From contig JAQGIE010000235.1 in NCBI GenBank assembly GCA_028291365.1, positions 1-35,187 of the forward strand: 35,187 nt of DNA. The letters run 5' to 3'. The notes beneath the pieces were generated by a model. It ran no database searches and was not told the origin of the DNA. It saw only the letters and a program-made list of their open reading frames with translations. Shown here one piece after another: positions 1-7,927 of the stretch. The stretch is from Rhodospirillales bacterium. GTDB taxonomy: Bacteria > Pseudomonadota > Alphaproteobacteria > BOG-932 > Roseiterribacteraceae. Numbering within the stretch: the stretch's first letter is position 1; each line of letters begins with the position of its first letter. A program made the translations under genes and the position numbers.

Positions 1-290
1 AACCCGATAATTCCGGTGCTCACCGACAGGAGCAGCACCGTCAGGACGATCGCAGCCTTGCGCCCGGCGCGATCGGCATAGGCGCCGAGCACGACGCCGC
101 CGATCGGACGCACGACATACCCCACGCCCAGCGTGCCCACCGCGAGCAGCAGGGAGCTGGTCGGATCGTGCGCGGGAAAGAACAGCTGCGCCAGGATCGC
201 GGCGAACAGGCCATAGATCGCGAGGTCGTAGCCTTCGAGCGCCACCGCCGCCGCGGCGATCGCGATCGGACGCAGGCTGTGCTCAGCCAT
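1..290 (-). CDS. MFS metabolite:H+ symporter, N-terminal part (cut by window edge)
   Basis: The first 96 residues of an inner-membrane transporter of the major facilitator superfamily, probably of the metabolite:proton symporter type; the rest lies beyond position 1. Helix 1 carries the EGYDLAIYG signature, followed by a second hydrophobic helix and the MFS loop motif seen here as GAYADRAGRK, then the start of helix 3. The ATG at 290 overlaps the end of hyuB by 8 bases (stop at 285-283), and a GAGG lies six bases upstream inside hyuB, so it is translationally coupled to hyuAB. The context suggests import of the compound opened by HyuAB or a related acid. The family is clear; the substrate is unknown. 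Confidence 0.85.
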   Translation of the reverse strand, partial: MAEHSLRPIAIAAAAVALEGYDLAIYGLFAAILAQLFFPAHDPTSSLLLAVGTLGVGYVVRPIGGVVLGAYADRAGRKAAIVLTVLLLSVSTGIIG

Positions 291-2331
291 GGCGCGCCTC
301 ATTCAGATGGGCGCGTTGCGCTGGCAGTTCGGCGCACTGCGCGGTGAGTTCGGCGCGCAGCGCGGCGAATCGTGCCCGTGCCGCCTCGACATCGAATCCG
401 TCGCGGCAGACCAGCTCGGCCCCGTGCTCGATCACGCCCGGAACGACGCGCTCGAAGCCGGCGCGCCGCGCCGCGTCTCGCGTGCCCGCAGGCAGCCGCA
501 GCAGCAGGATGGCGAATTCGGTCATCGACGCATCGTCGAACAGACGCTCCCAGCATTCGCGCACTGGGCCGAAGCTGCTGACGCGCGGTGCATCGCGGCG
601 CGCCGCCCGGGTCGCGGCAAGGTCGAGCGTGCCGTCGGCGCCGATCACGACACCGTACCCGTCGCGCGCCGCGGCGACCGACACGTAGCCCAGCCGCACA
701 TCGTCGAGCACCGCGTCGGGATCGCGCTCGTACGGATTGCCATAGCCGCCGCCGCCCGGCGTCATCACGCTCAGCACGTCGCCGCGCTGCAGCCGGACGC
801 GATCGATTTTGCCCAGCTCGCGCTCGTCCGCGGTGCCCGGATTCAGCACCACGCGCGCCGCCGCCCCGGCCGCGCCGCCGGCACTGCCCCAAGGCTGGAA
901 CACGAATCGTTCGAGACCACGCCCCATCACTTCGATTCCGTCCTCCAGCGCGCGCAACGCGAAGACGACGCCGGCACCGCCGCGAAACCGCCCCGGCCCG
1001 CCACTGTCGGCACGCAGCTCGTAGCGTTCGATGCGCACTGCGACGTCGAGCTCGCCGCGCTCGGTCGGCGTGTTGTTGATGTTGGCAAGGCTGCGGTCGC
1101 GCCCGCCCGCGCCGTCATGGTCGCGCGTCGCGCCGGCGCCGCCGGCCAGCGACTGCAGCACCGCGATCTTCTGCCGTCCGGCGTCGTGCTGCGCCACCAC
1201 CAGCGGAATCACCGTGCCGCCGCTCGCTGCCGGTGCCAGGCCGGGATCGGCGGCCCCGAGGCAGCCCAGCACCGCGTCGTTGAAGCGGATCGCACCGGCA
1301 TGCCGGATGCCGACCGCGGCCGGCGACTCCGGATTCATCACGGTGCCGCTTGGCACCTGCACCGTGATGTTTTCGAAGATGCCGTAATTGCGCGGCAGTT
1401 CGGGGTCGTAGGTGAACAGCATGTGCATCAGCTTGCTGGTCAGATACGGGTGGCGTACACCGCCGGTCGGCACGTTGTACGGCGCCGCGACTTGCGGATC
1501 GGTGCCGGTCAAATCGAGATGGATCTCGCCGTCACGCACCGTCATGCGGCAGCGCAGCCGCACCGGAATCCGGGTGCGGAAATCGTCGTCCATATAGTCG
1601 TGGAATTCGTACACGCCATCGGGAATGCGCCGCTGCACGTCGCGCGCCCGCGCCTTGCCGTACGCGACCAGACCGTCCTGCGCCGCGCGCACCGTGTCGA
1701 GCCCGTGCTGGCGGATCAGTTCGGCGACGCGCCGCTCGCCCACCGCAAGCGCGCTCAGCTGCGCCTGAAGGTCACCCAGAATGACGTCCGGGATGCGGCT
1801 GTTGGCGCGCAACATCGCCATCATCACGTCCGACAGCTCACCGCGCCGGGCGAGCTTCAGCGGCGGAATCTGCAAGCCTTCCTGAAACAGGCTGTCGAAC
1901 GAGGGACTGATCGAACTCGGCACGCCGCCGCCAATGTCGGCACAATGCGCAAAACTCCAGCCGAAGCAGACCAGCGTGCCATCGTGGAAATACGGCTTCA
2001 GCAGATTGATGTCGGGCAGATGGCTGCCGAGGCCGGGCGCCAGGTACGGATGGTTGGTGATCAGGATGTCGCCGGGCTCGAGATCGGGCACCGCGGCGAT
2101 GAAGGCGCTGCAATCCTGGTCCATGCACAGCGACACGCCGGTCTCGGCCGGATAGGCGAAAAACCGCCCCGACGGGCTGCACAGCGCGGTCGCGAAATCG
2201 TGCGTCTCGCGCACGTACGAGCTGCGCGCGGTGCGGCCCAGCGCAATGCCCATCTCTTCCGTCGTGGCCTTGAACTTGTGATAGAGCAGCTCGAGCAGGA
2301 TCGGATCGAGGGTGGTTCGATGCCGGGTCAT
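283..2331 (-). CDS. hyuB: Hydantoinase B / oxoprolinase subunit
   Basis: Beta subunit of an ATP-dependent hydantoinase/5-oxoprolinase-type enzyme, which with HyuA hydrolyses a cyclic amide such as N-methylhydantoin or 5-oxoproline in the cytoplasm; which substrate applies cannot be read from sequence. The 682 residues cover the whole family. Near the N-terminus are GDILITNHPY and SHLPDINLL, followed by the AHCADIGGG segment, all hallmarks of HyuB, and a Gly-rich MTPGGGGYGNP motif sits near residue 525. The start ATG at 2331 overlaps the hyuA stop (ATGA). hyuA, hyuB and the MFS gene form a tight three-gene operon. Long open frames on the opposite strand are GC-driven shadows. Confidence 0.93.
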   Translation of the reverse strand: MTRHRTTLDPILLELLYHKFKATTEEMGIALGRTARSSYVRETHDFATALCSPSGRFFAYPAETGVSLCMDQDCSAFIAAVPDLEPGDILITNHPYLAPGLGSHLPDINLLKPYFHDGTLVCFGWSFAHCADIGGGVPSSISPSFDSLFQEGLQIPPLKLARRGELSDVMMAMLRANSRIPDVILGDLQAQLSALAVGERRVAELIRQHGLDTVRAAQDGLVAYGKARARDVQRRIPDGVYEFHDYMDDDFRTRIPVRLRCRMTVRDGEIHLDLTGTDPQVAAPYNVPTGGVRHPYLTSKLMHMLFTYDPELPRNYGIFENITVQVPSGTVMNPESPAAVGIRHAGAIRFNDAVLGCLGAADPGLAPAASGGTVIPLVVAQHDAGRQKIAVLQSLAGGAGATRDHDGAGGRDRSLANINNTPTERGELDVAVRIERYELRADSGGPGRFRGGAGVVFALRALEDGIEVMGRGLERFVFQPWGSAGGAAGAAARVVLNPGTADERELGKIDRVRLQRGDVLSVMTPGGGGYGNPYERDPDAVLDDVRLGYVSVAAARDGYGVVIGADGTLDLAATRAARRDAPRVSSFGPVRECWERLFDDASMTEFAILLLRLPAGTRDAARRAGFERVVPGVIEHGAELVCRDGFDVEAARARFAALRAELTAQCAELPAQRAHLNEARHG

Positions 2332-4379
2332 TTCGCGACCCGCAACATCAGGCTGCCATCCTCGATCACCGACGCCGTCCAGCCGCGCGGCACCACGATG
2401 GTCGTGTCGGCCTGTTCGACGATGGCCGGCCCGTGCAGCGTCATGCGCAGCGCGTCGCGCGCCATCACCTGCGCCGCATGCCAGGCACCGTTCAGAAAAA
2501 TTTCGCGCGACGGCAACGCTGCCGACGGCATGCCCGGCTCGGCCCGCACCGGCGCCTGCGGCAGCGCGCCGATCACCGACAGCACGATGCGGCTGACCTC
2601 GACCTCGCTACCGGGTTCGTTGAAGTCATAGAGTCGCGCGTGTTCGCGATGGAACGACGATGCCAGCCGGCGCGCCAGGCGTTCGCCGCGCACGAAATCC
2701 TTGGCCGCGATGGTGAGGTCGAACGCCTGGTCGGGATAGCGCATGTCGGTGGCGATCTCGACGCGCCAGCCTTGGGCCCGATTGCCGACCGACGCGGTCC
2801 AACGATCGGCTTCGGCGAGCAACGCGTCGAGAATCGAGCCGAGCTGTGTTTCGTCGCTGCCCTGTCCCGCCGCGTCGAACGACAGGCGGCACGAGCGTAC
2901 GAAGTCGCGGCGCAGATTCGCGACCGCGGCGCCCAGCGCGCAGAAGATACCGGGGCGCGGCGCCACCAGGATCCGGTCGAACCCCGCCTCTTCCGCCAGC
3001 AGCGCCGCATGGGTCGGCCCGGCACCGCCATAGGGCACCAGCGTGAACTCCGCCGGGCCGCTGCCGCGTCGCGCCAGCATCTTGCGCATCTCGGTCGCCA
3101 TCATCGAACTCGCGACACGCAGCGCCGCGTCGGCGGCGCGCTCGGCGATGTCGGTGCCGGTGAAGCCGAGCTTGCTGCCGACCTCGTACAGCGCGCGCGC
3201 CGCCAGGTCGCGCGACAAGGCCATGCGTCCGCCGGCAAAGCGCGCCGGATCGAGCAAGCCGCACAGCAGGTAGCAGTCGGTGATCGTCGCGTCGGCGCCG
3301 CCTTGGCCGAAACAGGCCGGCCCGGGCACCGCACCGGCGCTGGTCGGGCCGACTTTGAGAAACCCCGCTCTGTCGACGCGCAGGATCGAGCCGCCGCCGG
3401 CGCCGATGGCGCTGACATTGACGACCGGCAGGATCAGCGGGATCTCGCCCAGCGCCGAGCGCGTGGTGATTTCGGGCGCGTCGCCCGTGGCGACCGCGAT
3501 GTCGGCCGAGGTGCCGCCCATGTCGAAGGTGACGATCGCGTCGATGCCGGCGCGGCGCGCCGTTTCGATCGCCGCCACCACGCCCGAGGCCGGACCCGAG
3601 AGCGTGCTGTCGATGGGCCGCTCGTAGGCGGTACCGAGATCGACGCTGCCGCCGTTGCTGGTGGTGATCGACACCGGCGCAACGATGCTCAGCGAGGCAA
3701 GGTTGCGCTGCAGCCGCTCGTAATAGCCACGCATGATCGGCGTCACGTAGGCGTTCATCACCGCCACCATGGCGCGCTCATATTCGCGGATCTCGCACCA
3801 GATCTCGGTCGACGCGACGACCGGTATGTCGAGCCGTGCGCCCAGCTCGTGCGCCACCTGCTGTTCGAATCCGGGATTGGCGTAGGCGTTGAGCAGCACC
3901 AACGCGACGGACTCGACGCCGAGCGCAGCCAGCTGTGAAGCGGTACGCGCATAGTCGTCGGCCGAAGGCGTTTGCACCGGCGTGCCGTCGCGATCGAGCC
4001 GGGCGCCGATCTCGAGGACGCGGTCGCGCGGCGCCAGCGGCGCTTCGGGCAGCGCGAAGAAGCCGTACGGATCGGCCATGCGTACGCGGGCGATTTCCAG
4101 AATGTCGCGATTGCCCGGCGACACGACGAGCGCGATCGGCGCGCCGCGCCGTTGCAGGATGGCGTTGAGCGAAATGGTGGTGCCGTGCACCACCAGCTCG
4201 ACCGCGGAGGGTGGAACCCCGGCCTGCGCCAGCAGCGCCGCCGCCCCCGCCTCGATCGCCGCCGCCGGATCGTGCGGCGTGCTGGGCTGCTTGTGATAGT
4301 CGAGCCGGCCGGTCACCCGATCGAGCAGCACGAAGTCGGTGAACGTCCCCCCGACATCGATCCCCAGCCGCAAACTCAA
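2328..4379 (-). CDS. hyuA: Hydantoinase A / oxoprolinase subunit (ATPase-fold)
   Basis: ATP-binding subunit partnering HyuB. An actin/hexokinase-type phosphate loop, GIDVGGTFTD, occupies about residues 6-15, and the middle carries TFDMGGTSADIA and the family segment SAIGAGGGS. The length of 683 residues is normal. The start is taken as TTG at 4379 because AAGGAG lies six bases upstream and the protein then begins MSLRLGIDVGG, as is usual in the family. An in-frame TTG at 4400 would add seven residues encoded by the Shine-Dalgarno itself. The gene ends in an ATGA overlap with hyuB. It follows TonB receptor 1 after a 149-base gap filled by a palindromic element, so it may have its own promoter or be read through from upstream. 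Confidence 0.92.
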   Translation of the reverse strand: MSLRLGIDVGGTFTDFVLLDRVTGRLDYHKQPSTPHDPAAAIEAGAAALLAQAGVPPSAVELVVHGTTISLNAILQRRGAPIALVVSPGNRDILEIARVRMADPYGFFALPEAPLAPRDRVLEIGARLDRDGTPVQTPSADDYARTASQLAALGVESVALVLLNAYANPGFEQQVAHELGARLDIPVVASTEIWCEIREYERAMVAVMNAYVTPIMRGYYERLQRNLASLSIVAPVSITTSNGGSVDLGTAYERPIDSTLSGPASGVVAAIETARRAGIDAIVTFDMGGTSADIAVATGDAPEITTRSALGEIPLILPVVNVSAIGAGGGSILRVDRAGFLKVGPTSAGAVPGPACFGQGGADATITDCYLLCGLLDPARFAGGRMALSRDLAARALYEVGSKLGFTGTDIAERAADAALRVASSMMATEMRKMLARRGSGPAEFTLVPYGGAGPTHAALLAEEAGFDRILVAPRPGIFCALGAAVANLRRDFVRSCRLSFDAAGQGSDETQLGSILDALLAEADRWTASVGNRAQGWRVEIATDMRYPDQAFDLTIAAKDFVRGERLARRLASSFHREHARLYDFNEPGSEVEVSRIVLSVIGALPQAPVRAEPGMPSAALPSREIFLNGAWHAAQVMARDALRMTLHGPAIVEQADTTIVVPRGWTASVIEDGSLMLRVAK

Positions 4380-4424
4380 GGCATGCTCCTTTGGGCTCAA
4401 GCGCGAGCTTGTTCCTATCTCACT

Positions 4425-4520
4425 TTGTCACCCCGGCGTAGGCCGGGGCCCACGGTCGGGGCAACACGAACCGGTCCGTACTGCCTCGTTGGTGGGCCCC
4501 GGCCTTCGCCGGGGTGACAA
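4425..4520. repeat. Palindromic intergenic element (REP-like), 29-bp arms
   Basis: Two 29-base arms, 4425-4453 and 4492-4520, are inverted copies with a single mismatch. Each arm is itself a hairpin of CACCCCGGC and GCCGGGG type. The element sits between the end of TonB receptor 1 and the start of hyuA. In RNA it would fold into a very stable structure and could act as a terminator or processing site, although no T-run follows. Repeats of this sequence type are scattered through many alphaproteobacterial genomes (recollection). Confidence 0.85.
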
Positions 4521-4528
4521 CCGAGTAA

Positions 4529-6760
4529 TCAGAACTTGTACGTCACGTTGACGCCCAGCCGGCGCACCGACGGATCGACCTGCACGCCGCTATAGAAGGC
4601 CTTCTCGTAGGCGTTGTTGAAATAGTTCGAGTCGAACAGGTTCTGCGCGTAGGCAACGATCCGCAATTTCTCGTTCTCGATGCCGATGCGCAGATTGACG
4701 TTGTGATAGGACGGCGAGATGAACGGCCAGTTCGAATAGCGCAGCGCAAAGGTCGAGCTGAGCATCGAGCTGCGATAATTCCACTCCGGCCGGATGAAGC
4801 CTTCAAAGTCGCCGAACACCGGCCTGCGGTATTCGGCATTGGCGCCGATGGTGAAGCGCGGCGCGTTGATCATGCGCTTGTTGCTGGCGTCGATCACCAG
4901 CCCGTCGATCAGCGCGTTGGTCCATTTGTCGTAATAGGCTTCGAGCCAGCCGGCATGACCGTTCAAGGTCAGGTTCTGGTTCAGGCGCACGTCGACGCTG
5001 CCGTCGATGCCATAGGAATGGGCACCCGGCGCATTGTCGATGCCGGTCACCAGCCGCAGAATGTTGTTGGCGTCGAGAAACTGGAAGCGGATCGACTGCT
5101 GGATGTCGGTCCAGTTCATATAGAAGCCCGACAGGTCGAAGCGCACACGCTTGTCCCACAACGAGCCCTTGATGCCGGCCTCGTAGTTCCAGACTTTTTC
5201 CGGCGCGTAGGTTTCCTTGATCTGGCCCGACGGGCCTTGCGTGCCGCCGGCCTTGAAGCCCTTGGACACGGTCGCATACAGCATCCAGTTCTCGACCGGG
5301 ACGTAGGACAGGGTCACGCGCGGCGAGAAGTCGTTGAAGGTGACGGCGCGGTTGGTGTCGTTGGTCACCAGCTCGTTCGACCGGTTCAGATAGTGGCGCC
5401 GGATCGTCTCGCGCGAATAGCGCCCGCCCACCACCAGGCTGAGCTGATCGGTGAAATGATACGTGCCTTGCGCGAAGGCGGCGCGATAGTCGTCGCTGGC
5501 GGTGGTGTAGATGCCGGTGATCTCTTTGTTGACCGGCTGGTTCTGCTTGTTCTGGCGGCCGTAATAGGTCGACTGATTCTGGGCGCCGGTGTCGCGCCCG
5601 GCCATCACGCCGGCGCTCCACTCGAAGGCGCCCTTGTCGGTCGACTGCAGCCGCAATTCGCCGTTCAGCGACTCACGGACCAGGTTCGAGGCTTCGTAGA
5701 AGAAATCGAAGCTCGACCCGTCGACGTCGCCGAAATTGAATGCCTTGCTGTCGAGATAGCCGACGACGCCGGTGATCGAGACATTGTCGAGATCATAGAC
5801 GGCGCGGCTGCTGACATAGCGGAACGAGGTGCCGACCGATTGCGGCCGGTTGAAATTCACCTCGTCACGATTGTTCGGATAAAAGCCGACGCCGTTGGGA
5901 TCGGCGACGTTGCCCTGCGCACCGCCGTAATAGACCGAGCGCCAGGTCGCGGTCAGCACGCCGGTCGGCACGCCGTCGCGCATGCCGGTCTTTTCGTTCG
6001 AATAGCTGACCGTGGTGTCCCAGGTCAGCCGGTCGGTCGGCGTCACCCGCGCGATGATCCGCGCCGTCTTGTACGACGTGTCGTTGCCGCCGCCGATCGG
6101 GTTGATGTTCCTGATGAAGCCGTCGGACTCTTCGTCCTGCGCGGCGATGCGGATGGCGAACTTGTCCTGCACCACCGGCACGTTGAGGATCGCCGCGACT
6201 TTCCAGGTGTTGAAGCTGGAATAGCCGGCGTCGACCTGGCCTTCCCAATTGTTGGTCGGCTTGTGGGTGGTGATGTTGATGGCGCCGCCGGTCGAGTTGC
6301 GGCCGAAATAGGTGCCCTGCGGGCCGCGCAGCAGCTCGATCCGTTCGAGGTCCAGCACTTCGGGATTGCTGGTGCCGGCGACGACGTTGAATTCGTCGAT
6401 ATAAAAGGCGAACGACGCCGATCGCACGTCGGTATAGGGATCGATCTGGTTCGAGATGCCGCGGATCGCCAGGTCCTTGCGGTCACGCGAGCCGTTGGTG
6501 ACGAAGCTCACGTTCGGCGTCAGCGCGAAGTAATCCTCGATGCCGCGAATGTTCGATTTCTCGATCGTCTCGGCCGTGATCGCGGTGACCGCGATCGGCA
6601 CGCTCTGCAGCGACTCGGCGCGGCGCTGCGCCGTCACCATGATCTCCTGCACGCCGCCGCTGTCGGCGGCCGCCGACTGTGCCATGGCCGCGGCGGGCGC
6701 CAGCAGCGCCGACGTTGCACACGACCACAGCAGCGCGCGCCCGATTTTCTTGCCCGTCAT
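4529..6760 (-). CDS. TonB-dependent outer-membrane receptor 1
   Basis: Ligand-gated outer-membrane beta-barrel energised by TonB/ExbBD, presumably importing the substrate of this cluster. From the chosen start there is a signal peptide (about residues 1-28, ending AMAQS), a TonB-box-like EIMVTAQRR at 39-47, a plug domain with LRGPQGTYFGRNSTGGAI at 144-161, and a long 22-strand-type barrel ending in the terminal Phe (VTYKF). The total of 743 residues is typical. The reading frame stays open upstream to 6955, but that part encodes a decayed piece of the NTF2-like gene. The ATG at 6760, with GGGGG upstream and directly followed by the signal peptide, is the real start. The substrate class is unknown; iron complexes are not specifically indicated. 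Confidence 0.93.
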   Translation of the reverse strand: MTGKKIGRALLWSCATSALLAPAAAMAQSAAADSGGVQEIMVTAQRRAESLQSVPIAVTAITAETIEKSNIRGIEDYFALTPNVSFVTNGSRDRKDLAIRGISNQIDPYTDVRSASFAFYIDEFNVVAGTSNPEVLDLERIELLRGPQGTYFGRNSTGGAINITTHKPTNNWEGQVDAGYSSFNTWKVAAILNVPVVQDKFAIRIAAQDEESDGFIRNINPIGGGNDTSYKTARIIARVTPTDRLTWDTTVSYSNEKTGMRDGVPTGVLTATWRSVYYGGAQGNVADPNGVGFYPNNRDEVNFNRPQSVGTSFRYVSSRAVYDLDNVSITGVVGYLDSKAFNFGDVDGSSFDFFYEASNLVRESLNGELRLQSTDKGAFEWSAGVMAGRDTGAQNQSTYYGRQNKQNQPVNKEITGIYTTASDDYRAAFAQGTYHFTDQLSLVVGGRYSRETIRRHYLNRSNELVTNDTNRAVTFNDFSPRVTLSYVPVENWMLYATVSKGFKAGGTQGPSGQIKETYAPEKVWNYEAGIKGSLWDKRVRFDLSGFYMNWTDIQQSIRFQFLDANNILRLVTGIDNAPGAHSYGIDGSVDVRLNQNLTLNGHAGWLEAYYDKWTNALIDGLVIDASNKRMINAPRFTIGANAEYRRPVFGDFEGFIRPEWNYRSSMLSSTFALRYSNWPFISPSYHNVNLRIGIENEKLRIVAYAQNLFDSNYFNNAYEKAFYSGVQVDPSVRRLGVNVTYKF

Positions 6761-6817
6761 CCCAAAGCCCCCTCTGCACGCACGTTGTCGTTCGCGCTTT
6801 TCGCAGGTGTTTCCCCC

Positions 6818-6939
6818 GTCACCGCCAATAGCGGCGTCGAATGCGTCGCTGCCGGCCTCGAGCTTGGTGCGCACGAGATTGACCAGCGCGATCTTGTCGT
6901 TGCGCAGCACCGCGTGACCGGCGGCCAGGAGGCAGGTCG
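6818..6939 (-). pseudogene. Remnant of NTF2-like gene, 3' end only
   Basis: About 122 bases here match 11797-11919, the 3' end of the intact NTF2-like gene, with only about five or six differences including a one-base indel (roughly 95% identity by eye). The shared peptide is LLAAGHAVLRNDKIALVNLV. Only the last forty or so codons remain, and the indel removes the original stop, so the frame runs on into TonB receptor 1. The fragment begins about 20 bases after the stop of alpha/beta hydrolase 1. In the second locus the intact NTF2-like gene also follows an alpha/beta hydrolase, so the fragment looks like the scar of a duplicated hydrolase-NTF2 unit. Confidence 0.8.
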
Positions 6940-6959
6940 CCCACAGCAGTGCCATCTGT

Positions 6960-7868
6960 TCATTCAGCCTTCGGCATCGGCGCCGTCTTGGGATCGCCGG
7001 TCATCCAGGTGCGCAGCGTGCGGGTCCAAAGATTGGTTTCGCGCTGCTGGTCGATGTGAATCCAGAAATGGTCGAAGGTCGGAAACATCAGCGTTTCGGC
7101 TCTAGCGCCGGCTTGGCGCAACGCGAGCGCAAAGGCCGGCCCGACTGCCTTCGCCATCGTGTTGTCGGCTTCGGCCCAGCTGAGGACGAACGGGACGCGG
7201 TTGCCGCTGACATGCAGGATCGGTGAAACTTCCTTGATCAGCTTCGGATCGGTGACCACGCTTTTGGCCGCCGTCGGCGTTTCGCCATAGACCTGGAAGC
7301 CGCGCGAATCGTAGCTGCCGCTGACTGGGAAGCAGGACTTCACCGCGTCTTTCGGCAGTCCGTATTTGGCATGAAGGTCGTGGCGAATGGCAACGAGCGC
7401 CGATACGCGCGCGCCGGCCGAATGCCCGCCGATATGCAAGCGGTTCGGGTCGCCGCCGTAGCGCGCGACGTTCTTGTACGCCCAGGCGAGTGCCGTGAGA
7501 CCGTCGTCGACCTGGCCCGGCACGAATTCCATCGTCTCGCTGCCGACCGGCGCCAGATGATAGTCGACCGAAATGAAGATCGCAGGAAACGCGGTGATCG
7601 GCGGCGCGTTCAGCCCCATCCATTCCTTGTAGCCATGGGTGTGGCCGCCGCCGTGGAAGTAGAGGAAGACCGGAAGCCCTTTGAGCGTGGCATCGGACGG
7701 TAGATAGACGTCCAGCCGCTGCCAGGAGTCCTTGCCGTAGCCGACATCCAGCTCGCAGCGCGTCGTCAGCGCGGCCAGCCGCGACAGTTCGAGCGCGGCC
7801 AGCCCGTAGGCGTCGGCATTCAGATTGATCGGCGGCTGCTTCTGCAGATTCTGGAAAGGTATGTCCAC
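6960..7868 (-). CDS. Alpha/beta hydrolase 1 (HGGG / GHSAG esterase type)
   Basis: Serine hydrolase of the alpha/beta fold, close to carboxylesterases with an HGGG oxyanion motif (residues 72-75). The nucleophile is Ser150 in GGHSAG, with probable acid Asp235 (WAEADN) and His267 in FDHFWIH. It is one of three paralogues in the window. The oxyanion region reads HGGGHTHGYKEW where the others have HGGGW. It has no signal peptide, so it is probably cytoplasmic. The start is taken as GTG at 7868 because AAGGAG ends seven bases upstream. The ATG at 7874 lies one base from that Shine-Dalgarno, too close to use. The gene follows TonB receptor 2 by 59 bases. The substrate is not known; ester or amide hydrolysis is expected from the fold. 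Confidence 0.88.
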   Translation of the reverse strand: MDIPFQNLQKQPPINLNADAYGLAALELSRLAALTTRCELDVGYGKDSWQRLDVYLPSDATLKGLPVFLYFHGGGHTHGYKEWMGLNAPPITAFPAIFISVDYHLAPVGSETMEFVPGQVDDGLTALAWAYKNVARYGGDPNRLHIGGHSAGARVSALVAIRHDLHAKYGLPKDAVKSCFPVSGSYDSRGFQVYGETPTAAKSVVTDPKLIKEVSPILHVSGNRVPFVLSWAEADNTMAKAVGPAFALALRQAGARAETLMFPTFDHFWIHIDQQRETNLWTRTLRTWMTGDPKTAPMPKAE

Positions 7869-7927
7869 CGTCATGCTCCTTGATCGGAACGGTCTTGGGC
7901 AGCTGTCGGGATGCTCATTCGCGATGC

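Noticed and set aside
289-2631. 780-codon open frame on the plus strand opposite hyuB and hyuA
   Set aside because: Arg/Ala/His-rich product with no domain, exactly antisense to clear HyuB; a product of GC-rich third positions. The same applies to plus-strand frames at 2433-3938, 4703-7105 and 15092-16309.
6761-6955. N-terminal 65-residue extension of TonB receptor 1 as a possible new domain (NTF2-TonB fusion)
   Set aside because: The signal peptide begins after it, so an extension would block export; the sequence is a leftover of the NTF2-like gene.
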